The notes beneath the pieces were generated by a model. It was given only the letters and a program-made list of their open reading frames with translations, made no database searches and was not told where the DNA came from. DNA of 64,000 nucleotides from Capsicum annuum. Taxonomy: Eukaryota; Streptophyta; Magnoliopsida; Solanales; Solanaceae. How positions within the stretch are numbered: position 1 is the first letter of the stretch; every line of letters begins with the position of its first letter. Made by a program: the position numbers and the translations under genes. Shown in pieces: positions 56,473 to 64,000 of this stretch. Where the stretch lies: assembly GCF_002878395.1 (NCBI RefSeq), contig NC_061120.1, positions 117,085,519-117,149,518 on the forward strand, written 5' to 3'.

Positions 56473-56949
56473 CCCTCAACTTAGAAAGTTTGCATGTCCT
56501 CGGGCAACAAAACACAACAAAAACAAAAAACAACGCTTAACTAGGAGAAACTAAGCAATCCAAGGCCAACAGTCAACACATAAAACTCAAATAACAACAT
56601 CCCCCTCCAATTTTATTTTTCAAAAGAAACTGTGTACGAACATGAAGCATAACAATGTGACACAATGGGATCAAGGTATGGAAATTATATTAGAAATAGA
56701 CAACTACTCATATATACAAGTACACTACCTGAAACAAGGAAATAGCTAGCAATATGACTTAAGTGCCATCAGAACAATGATGTCCCACTCACTCATATAA
56801 AATCATGCATGTCAATGTAGGGATGGTCAAGAGACACTCGCACTCAGAAAATACATTCCAATCAATTCATGTCAAATACCATAGGCTTGCCCTTATTATA
56901 TTTACCTTAACATTCAGCTAGTCAGGGTAGGATCACTATATGACTTTTC
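56473..56949 (-). other. Athila-like 3' UTR upstream of the element D LTR
   Basis: Shares 56473-56750 with 43300-43585, that is, the 3' UTR that normally lies inside an element next to its 3' LTR. Its presence outside the upstream LTR implies a tandem copy now cut by element H at 56950. Confidence 0.6.
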
Positions 56950-57150
56950 TGACACGACCCAAAACCGGGCCATGTAGTATGGGAACCTTAAGCCCACATA
57001 AACTGGAGGTATCCCTGATAACCTAACCTAATCATCAATATAAATCACAAAGGCCAGATGCATCCCAAACATAAAATAAGATAGCAGAAACATACTATAA
57101 GTCATAACTTAAACATGTCTAACACTTAGTTAGATTCATTAAACTAGCAT
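56950..57150 (-). repeat. Element H 3' LTR, terminal part
   Basis: Minus-strand end GGCCCGGTTTTGGGTCGTGTCA matches the 5' LTR end (CGGTTTTTGGGTCATGA at 60498) in layout. Only about 200 bases remain. Confidence 0.55.
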
Positions 57151-57159
57151 TTACACCCA

Positions 57160-57330
57160 ATCCAAAGTCATCTAAAATACCTCTAGGCTTTAACTAACGA
57201 GAAGAATATGCAATCACCTTACCCTTCTACCCTAACACAACACTTAAATCAATACTAGAAGCATCACAAAGACAATAAAATCTACGCGCTCCTTGGGCAA
57301 AGTCAAGTTAAGAGCTAAAGTCAATAAATC
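57160..57330 (-). pseudogene. Element H RNase H fragment
   Basis: Minus strand has a block equivalent to YCDASSIGLGCVLM followed by GKVIAYSSRQLKP with stops, and then loses similarity at about 57180. Confidence 0.5.
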
Positions 57331-58444
57331 CTGGAGCTTTTGAAAGATCACTTCATAAGCATCAGACCACTAAAAGAACATCTTTTTTTGAGTCAACTTG
57401 GTTAATGGAGTTGTGGTAGATGAAAATCCCTCAATAAAGCATTGATAGTAAACTGCTAAACTAAAAAAACTCTAAATCTCGATAAGAAAAGTAGACTTAG
57501 CCCTATCACAAACCACTGCAATCTTGTCTGAATCGACCATAATACCATCCTTGGTCACCACATGACCCCAAAAATAGATCAACTTTAACCAAAACTCATA
57601 CTTAGAGAATTCAGCATACAATTTCTCATCCCACAATCTCTGAAGCACAATCCACAAATAATCATCATGGCCATCCTCACTCTTGGAGTAAACCAATATA
57701 TCATCTATAAATATAATGAAAAAAAAGTCTAGATACATTTGAATTACTCAGTACATTAACTCTATGAACAAGTTGGGGCATTGGTCATCCTAAAGGACAT
57801 GACCAAGAACTTAAAATGATCGTATCGAACCCAAAAAGCGATCTTTGAAATATCTGAAGCTGTAATCCTCAAAAGATTATACCTAGACCTCAAATAAATC
57901 TTCAAAAACAGTAAATCACCCAGAAGTTGATCGAATAGATTATTAATATGAGGAAAAGGATATTTATTCTTAATCATCACCTTATGTAACTGTCAATAAT
58001 CAATACATATATGCATATACACATTTTTTTCTTCACAAATAAGACAGGCGCACCCTAAGATAATACACTAAGTTAGATAAATCCCTTATCCAACAACTCC
58101 TTCAACTGATCCTTTAATTTCTTTAATTTTGTTAGGGAAATCCTATAAGGAGGAACATAAATAGGCTTAATAACCGGTTCAATATCAATATCAAAGTCAA
58201 TATAAAGATTCAGAGGCATACCAATCAAATCTATAGGGAAAACATCCATGAACTCATGGACAATACGAATAGAATCCAAAGGAAGAGATGAAGCAACACT
58301 AGTATTATGAACGTGAGACACATAAGACAAACTTCCCCACTCAACCAAGTGATGATCTTGTAAGAAAGATATAACTCTCTTGGGACCCAAATGAAGCATA
58401 CCCTTCCAAATTATCCTTGGCACACCCAGCGAAGCTAAGGTCAC
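57330..58444 (-). pseudogene. Element H reverse transcriptase, broken
   Basis: Three open pieces: 58073-58444 ends FDIDIEPVIKPIYVPPYRIS and LTKLKKLKDQLKELLDKGFI (RT entry); 57762-57980 has [20 protein letters not shown] and [17 protein letters not shown]; 57472-57738 has [20 protein letters not shown] with the catalytic Asp pair and FSKYEFWLKLIYFWGHVVT. A thumb remnant with LTQKKMFF follows at about 57390. Confidence 0.85.
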
Positions 58445-58760
58445 TAACTTAGCATAATAGTCTAGGACAGCATGATAAGGATATAACTAACCCATACCCA
58501 AAATGACATCAAAAATATCATATCTAGGATAATTAGATCTACCTAAGTTTCATGCCCAGCGAAAGTCACAACATAAAATCGGGGCACCCAATCCACCACT
58601 AAAGAGTCTTCTACTGGGGTAAATACAGAATAGTCATGGTAAGAGCCTCACTAGCAAAATAAAAACCTTAACCAAAATATACAAACACATAAGAGAAAGT
58701 GAAATCTAGATCAATTAAGATGTGTAAATCTATAACAAATAGGGAGATACTTGTGATAAC
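58440..58760 (-). pseudogene. Element H aspartic protease, broken
   Basis: Active-site region near 58715-58680 reads LIDLDFTFSYVFVYFG, where D-P-G-S-T is expected, and the block FDVILGMG, a stop, LYPYHAVLDYYAKLVTLAS is near 58510-58440. Confidence 0.65.
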
Positions 58761-58929
58761 TATGTCAAAAGACTTTACCTCTGGTCTAGTCGGTATAGCA
58801 TAGCATTATCCATGATCACTACCTAACTGCATAGCCCCGTGACCACTACTATGGGCACCACTACCTCTATCTCACACAGTTCTAGTAGAGCCTCTACCTC
58901 TCATTATTAATATAAGAGTAGGACTGAAG

Positions 58930-60283
58930 ACACAACTGAGATAGTCCTTGGCTAAATAGCAAACCTCATCATACACAAAGCAAGCTCTACGACCCGACTA
59001 ATAGAAGGAGGTATTACTGAGCTAGAATGATCACCGAAAGTTGTTGGACCATAAGACACACTACCTAAACCCTACAAGCTACCTATACTAGTCTACCATG
59101 ATATCTACGAAAACCTCTAGAATCTATATGTCAAAGAGTGTGGCCTCTAAACTCTCCATGATGTGCACCCTCTTGGCGTATCCCTAAGATGCTTGAAGAA
59201 TAGACTCAGTCATCTTAGCATAATCCACTATAATTTGAAATGATGTTCCATACACTACCAACTACAAAGTAGCTAACTGAAGAGAAACATCCAACCCTTT
59301 CATGAACTTCTTAATCTTCTCAGACTCGGTGGTAATACTAGTATAAAAATATCTACACAAGGCATGGAAATATGCCTTACACTCTACTACAGTCATAGAT
59401 CCCTGCTCTAAGTGATCAAACTCATTTGTCATCTGATCCCTTAAATTGTACGGCACAAACCTATCCAAAAAGGCCTTATCATACAAATCCTAAGTCATCT
59501 CTGGCAAACCAAGAGGTCTGCAACAAATAAGTGGCCTTTACCGATCCCTGTCTATGTCACTCAACTGGTAAGTGGTGTAAGCCAATCCATGTGACTCATG
59601 TAAACAAAGGTTATGTAACTTCCCCTTATAATCAATCAAGAACCTATAGGCATCCTCTCCTATAACACAGCTGAACCTGGGAGGACCCAAATGAGTGAAT
59701 CTCTTAAACCTTTTTTAATCCTCAGAAGACATAACTGTACTCATAATAATAGGAGGAATAGTGAATTTGGATGGCTGAGATCCCACCTAAGAAGGAAACA
59801 TAGAAGAAGGTTAAACTCATGACCTCAGAATAGCATACTCAGATGCCAGCACAAAAAGAGGAATAACACTCGGAGTTTGTGGAGTACCATAAGTAGATGT
59901 CGATACCACTAAGTATCCACACTCGAAATTGGAGGAACACCATAGTAATACTTTGGCATAGATAAAGGTACAATACTCAGAACTAAAGGAACACTAGGTG
60001 CACTCAAAGGAATACCCTCCAAATAGGTCAGTAAGTGAATCAAAAATCCCTCTAAGATCAGGATAGAAGAACTCTACGGGACCGGAGTAGGCCCTATATC
60101 TCCATCATGGTCAACCCAAGGCTTAAGGAAGAGCCTTTGAGTACTACCTCTTAATAAGGCAGATCCTTATTTCCATCTACTACCTCTAGCCCATCCACGG
60201 CTCATAACTCACCCTCCAGACTAAGCCCTTTTCTCAGATAATAGCTATGGATCTCTAGCCTCGTAAGATCTAGTCCTCACCAT
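58930..60283 (-). pseudogene. Element H gag, broken
   Basis: First ATG at 60283 gives MVRTRSYEARDP before a stop. Recognisable capsid parts are FTHLGPPRFSCVIGEDAYRF (near 59690), AFLDRFVPYNLRDQMTNEFD and LEQGSMTVVECKAYFHALCR with LYVSITTESEKIKKF-like text (59262-59486). The zinc knuckle near 58970 is reduced to CFVYDEVCYLAKDY. Region 59490-59260 is the best preserved. Confidence 0.75.
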
Positions 60284-60484
60284 CCATGGAGAAAAGAGTA
60301 AAATAGAATTTTAAACACAATGTATGGAAAGATCTATATGATATAAAATAAAATAAGGAAAGTTTCTTAGAGATATCTTATACCCGATTGAAGATAGATA
60401 CGAGCGTCTATGTACTAATTTGCGAGACTCTACTAGACACCTCATTCTTACACTGATGAGAACAATGAATCTAAATGCTCTGAT

Positions 60485-60497
60485 ATAAATTTTCATG
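60485..60497 (-). promoter_or_regulatory. Primer binding site of element H
   Basis: On the minus strand TTATATCAGAGC follows the LTR end, three changes or fewer from TGGTATCAGAGC. The plus strand shows GCTCTGATATAA just below 60490. Confidence 0.6.
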
Positions 60498-61017
60498 ACC
60501 CAAAAACCGTGAGTCATGATGGAACTTATCATAACAAGTCTTGACAATAAGCCTATAACCCAAACTAATATAAAATGAGAAATCAATACGAAAACCCAAG
60601 GCAAGGCTTCTAGAACAAAGTCATACCGTACAAATATGATAAGCACAAATAGATAACCAAAGATACCATAAAATATCCTAAAAACTAGTGTCATAGTGTA
60701 AGAACTGCTAAATATATATCAAATATCAAAAGATACAATCATAGTCCAAAAGAATCATAATTTGTCTCCAAATATAAAAACAAGACATAAAATAGATAAG
60801 AAGAGGTAGTAGATCATCTCTAAAGGCATAGATTGACTACTACCTCAAATATACTCCAGATATCACTGAATTGGCTATCCTGTGATGCATACGTACCTGG
60901 ATTAGCACCAAAAGGGAACAGTAGAGGTGACTATGGTCTACTTGTACTTAGTAGGTATCATAGGTTGACTGATCAAAACACAAAAAAAGAATATAAAATG
61001 CACACTATAGGCACGTC
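60498..61017 (-). repeat. Element H 5' LTR, terminal part
   Basis: Minus-strand sequence ending CATGACTCACGGTTTTTGGG then TCATGA before the primer site. It is cut at 61017 by element I. The ORF 60311-60694 (minus), hydrophobic and partly in this LTR, is not supported as a gene. Confidence 0.6.
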
Positions 61018-62437
61018 TGATAGCACTCACCTAATTATTTAAGTTGGTAGAGGACGGTCGTTGTCAATAACTCAACTTATATTGATGTCGAATCCACGAA
61101 GAGAGAAATTAGATTTCTAATCCTATGGGTGTTAATAGTTACTAAAAAGATACCTATAATGTCAACAAAGTAAAATTCATTATTTAAAATGGGGAGAGAA
61201 GGGTTAGTTTGGAACAAAGATTTATGAATATCAACTCAAGTCAAAAAATTAAAGTAACACTAGTGATTTAAAGTTCAATATGAGAAGGATCTTAGGATTA
61301 TGTCTACCTAAGGGCAAGTTATGCATGGGTGCATAAGGATTTGGTGCAAATTCTAGTGATTAACGATATGGTAGGGTAGGTTGAAGGTCCTTGAGGCTCG
61401 TTTGTAAACAAAGCCACATTAATATCACCCATTGACCCTTTTAGGTACCTAACGAGTATGTTGATTAAAACCACCTAACACATCAAATGGTTATCCCTAT
61501 TTCTAGGAGGATGCCTAAGACATAGTTAACTCTTTATTCACACTTATTTCTAAGATGGCAAAAGATAGCAAACTGCATCTATTAATTGTCCACTATTGCT
61601 TTGTCACCCATATCCCACTTTCAAGGATGATATGGGTTCCAAATGTTCACCCACGTCCTTTTTTCAAGGATGATGTGAGTTTCAAGACTTTAAGGACTTC
61701 ACCCACAAATCCATTTTGGGTATTTGGGGCTTTCACCCATAAATACCAACTAATTAAACCAAGAAATAGTGAAACACATTATCAAAAAACTAGAATATAC
61801 ACAAATACATCATAACCCATACATAATTTCACCTTAGTTCAACATAATTCCAAGACAAGGAAAATTTAGCTACTCATGAAGTAAAATGAAAGAAATATAT
61901 ATGGTTTATTCAAAACATCTATCCTTCAATTTCACTAAATTCAAAGTATCAAATTCAAATATAATTATTACCCAATTTAGGGTTTGTAAACTTCAAATTC
62001 AATTGTTCCCAAAAGTCCAGAATACCAAAATGAGAAAGGATTTGAACCTTTGAGGGGTTTGGGGTCGGCTGGGTTAAATGATAGAATTTCCCCTAGGAAA
62101 AATCTTGCTAAACCATAATTACAGCAACATGGCCACGATCACGGCTACTGCAACTGCAATGCGATCACCGCAATTACGGTCCTTTGACCTGACTTGACCG
62201 GCCATGATTGTGGTAACTGAGACTGATTTTTCCTTTAGGTCTTCCAACTATACTTCTTTTATCCCTTTTGATTCATTTTAGCTCAAATCCACATCTTTGC
62301 TTCCCATTAACTGTTTGCCTATAAAATATGGAAATTTGTGCATTTAATCACAAATTTGTCTAATTCATACATTTAAATTATAGTAGTGTGCATGAATGTT
62401 GAGTGCAAATGAGTGGTAAATTCACTGCTCATCAACA
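61018..62437 (-). repeat. Element I LTR, minus orientation (about 1.42 kb)
   Basis: Minus-strand start TGTTGATGAGCAGTG (62437), end GGTGAGTGCTATCA (61018), the best preserved Athila-like LTR here. Contains a cluster of GATCACGG/GCGATCACCGC/ATTACGGTC motifs (62110-62220) and a telo-box at 61978-61985. ORF 61555-61815 is not supported. Confidence 0.8.
61978..61985 (-). promoter_or_regulatory. Telo-box in element I LTR
   Basis: AAACCCTA in the LTR's own orientation (TAGGGTTT on the plus strand), about 120 bases after the GATCACGG-type motif cluster. Confidence 0.45.
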
Positions 62438-63727
62438 CCCCTAACTTAAATCTTTGTTTATCCTCAAGCAACACTATCACTTATGATGAGACAATGCATA
62501 TTTAAGCCCATTTTATACAATGCAACGATCACAATGACTTCAAGCTTGGTTACTACCACAAGTAGGTCTTCAAGTATGGGCAAATCTATTTTGATAACAC
62601 CCCTCAACATGAAATGCAATTTTCAAAGATGCAAAAGACTTTAAAGAATAACAATGCAATAATCACAAACACTCTAGAAGTGACTCACCTTTGACCTCCA
62701 CTCGACTATACTTTTTCCCTTATTTTTATGAGATGGCAATATCACCCACCTTAATTTGTTTTTATGCCTCTTCTCGAGAAGGAAAATCCCCTACACACCA
62801 TATTATCAACTATGCAACAAGGAATTTTAACTATAAAACTCTCTCTCACACAAGAACTCTCAATGCTAATAAGTACCATACCATAGGCTTGCCCCTGTTT
62901 TCAATTGCCACTATAATGAATACATTTGGTTGGGGATATCAGAGGGATTTTTGAGCTTGTAACATCAGTTTGGGGAAGGGTAGGATATCATTTAGGAACA
63001 AAGAGGCTATACCCTTCTTGAACATATACATCACACTATTCCATCCTACTTTTTACCATGGACCACTTCTTTTTTTTTTTCACTCTTTACACATGTGTCT
63101 ACTTTTATTACTTAGATTCACCCAAATTTTGAAAGCATTTTCTTTTCATCACTTTTCCTTGTACACTTCATGCATTTCTTTCCTTTGTTGGCCTTTCTTT
63201 TTCCTATTCATTTGTTCTTATTGTTTAGATCTTAGGCACTCAGTTATAATTTCATGGCCCAAAGTTACCTCTTTCAATATTTACCATATCCAACTTAGGA
63301 TTTTATCGTCAAGTTACATTTTTAAGTTCAAAAAAGGTAGGGCTCAATAGGGGGATAAAATTTGAATGGCTCACGGCTTGCAATATGGTTGCCAAAAAAA
63401 GGTTCAAGGGCTCAAAGTGGGTGACTAGGGATAACATCTATGCAAGGATGGACTTTTTATGATAAAATAGATTTCCAAGCTCACAAAGATGGCCTAGGAT
63501 TATTTCACCAACCAAGTGTAATCAAATTAGTCCTGAGAGACTAATGGGGCAAGTTTTAAATAGTATAAGTATACATGAGATTAATAAAAATAAGCTCACC
63601 ACACATGGAATGAAAACATACAAAGGTGGCTTAATTTCCCCTCCTGGTAGAGATAAAATAGAGTATCTACCAATTTTTATAAGCCAAAATTTTAGAGTCA
63701 CAAAAAGAGGTACAATATTGTTACAAG
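62438..63727 (-). other. Element I 3' untranslated region, minus orientation
   Basis: Reverse complement of regions like 37800-39090 and 18050-19260; the step GATAAACAAAGATTTAAGTT then AGGGG before the LTR is the polypurine tract on the minus strand. The ORFs 62691-62954, 62970-63350, 63522-63758 and 63544-63795 are chance. Confidence 0.65.
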
Positions 63728-64000
63728 ATCGCTCACTGAAGAGTGGTGATTTTACCACTCATTTCCACTTAGTTTTAGTGCATATTATGATTTAATGTAG
63801 TAATATACACTCGTTGCAGGTATAGGAGTTGAAAAGACAAAGAGATATGGATTGGAGCTTGAAATGATCAAAAGAGAGCAGAAAAAGTATAGATGAAGAC
63901 CTGCAATAAACTAGCCTTAGTTACCTCAGTCGCGGTCCATGGGCCGCGATCGCGGTCAGTCAAGATGGTTAATCAACCATGACTGCAGAAGTCAATCACG
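63728..64000 (+). repeat. Start of an Athila-like LTR in plus orientation, cut by window edge
   Basis: GAAGAGTGGTGATTTTACCA then CTCATTTCCAC matches the reverse complement of 62400-62430, and the following text matches 39120-39330. Ends in a dense motif cluster including the perfect palindrome CCGCGATCGCGG (63944-63955). Confidence 0.65.

Larger units (their letters stand above)
41845..56949 (-). mobile_element. Element D: Athila-like element, minus strand, split by element E
   Basis: Read on the minus strand: 3' UTR of a neighbouring copy (56949-56473), LTR (56472-55436, shortened), gag/protease (about 55435-54540), Athila boundary motif twice (54483-54349), a downstream coiled-coil ORF (54020-53517, resuming 44659-44520), 3' UTR (44520-43300) and LTR (43299-41845). 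RT, RNase H and integrase are missing. It entered the 3' LTR of element C. Confidence 0.7.
56950..61017 (-). mobile_element. Element H: minus-strand Ty3/gypsy element with deletions
   Basis: On the minus strand: 5' LTR part (61017-60498), primer site, gag, protease, RT, a fragment of RNase H, then directly an LTR end (56950-57150). Integrase and the rest of the 3' LTR are missing. Both LTR pieces end in GGTTTTGGGTC-type sequence. The family differs from A, B, E and F in gag. Confidence 0.8.
61018..64000. mobile_element. Element I: Athila-like LTR and 3' region, with a switch of orientation
   Basis: 61018-62437 is a full LTR on the minus strand and 62438-63727 its 3' UTR on the minus strand. 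At about 63728 the sequence changes to the start of the same LTR family in plus orientation and runs off the window. No coding domain is left between. Confidence 0.7.

Noticed and set aside
60311..60694. Hydrophobic 127-codon minus-strand ORF as a membrane protein
   Set aside because: It spans the 5' LTR end, primer site and leader of element H; a chance frame.
63059..63340. Plus-strand Phe/Leu-rich ORF near the right edge
   Set aside because: Complement of an A-rich part of the Athila-like 3' UTR, with counterparts at 18600 and 38340 that have no open frame.
62970..63350. G-rich/T-rich runs as scaffold attachment or origin signals
   Set aside because: Explained by the polypurine/pyrimidine parts of the Athila-like 3' UTR.
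1..64000. tRNA, rRNA or CRISPR-like arrays
   Set aside because: No cloverleaf with the usual T-loop text and no regularly spaced identical repeats were seen. The tRNA-like text TGGTATCAGAGC marks retroelement primer sites only.

Overview
The window reads as plant nuclear DNA, most likely heterochromatic or pericentromeric sequence from a dicot. A Solanaceae genome is my best inference: the pararetrovirus resembles the Solendovirus/Cavemovirus-type endogenous copies known from that family, and it sits among long-LTR Del/Tekay-like and Athila/Tat-like Ty3/gypsy elements. I found no convincing host gene, rRNA or tRNA. Every coding region is a viral or retrotransposon gene carrying stops, frameshifts or deletions, so nothing here is expected to make a full functional protein.

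Layout: 1-4598, endogenous pararetrovirus on the minus strand (small ORFs, coiled-coil ORF, coat protein, movement protein with a protease-like tail, then protease-reverse transcriptase running off the left edge). 4599-9402, element A, 3' half of a Del-like gypsy element plus its LTR. 9403-17641, element F, Del-like, with a 5' LTR tail, degraded gag-pol and a 3' LTR. 17642-19481, element G, Athila-like 3' region and LTR start. 19482-25772 continuing at 40499-41844, element C, a large non-coding LTR element (LARD-like). 25773-40498, insertion J in the 3' LTR of C: its two ends are Athila-type LTR ends in inverted orientation flanked by a GTTCA duplication, and it contains element B (26537-36553), a nearly complete Del-like element. 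41845-56949, element D, an Athila-like element on the minus strand inserted in C and itself split by element E (44660-53516, Del-like). 56950-61017, element H, minus-strand gypsy. 61018-64000, element I, Athila-like LTR and 3' region on the minus strand that switches abruptly to a plus-strand LTR start at about 63730.

Relative order from the nesting: A is younger than F; C is younger than G; J and D are younger than C; B is younger than J; E and probably H are younger than D; I is younger than H. The genes of each element would once have acted together (gag capsid, protease, reverse transcriptase/RNase H, integrase with a chromodomain in the Del-like elements), but all are decayed.

The most interesting non-gene signals are: (1) a recurring LTR design in which a family-specific cluster of short palindromic motifs lies some 40-170 bp upstream of a telo-box (AAACCCTA), seen in unrelated LTR families; (2) the inverted-LTR insertion J and its possible second example at the right edge; (3) two successive retropepsin-like domains in the pararetrovirus.
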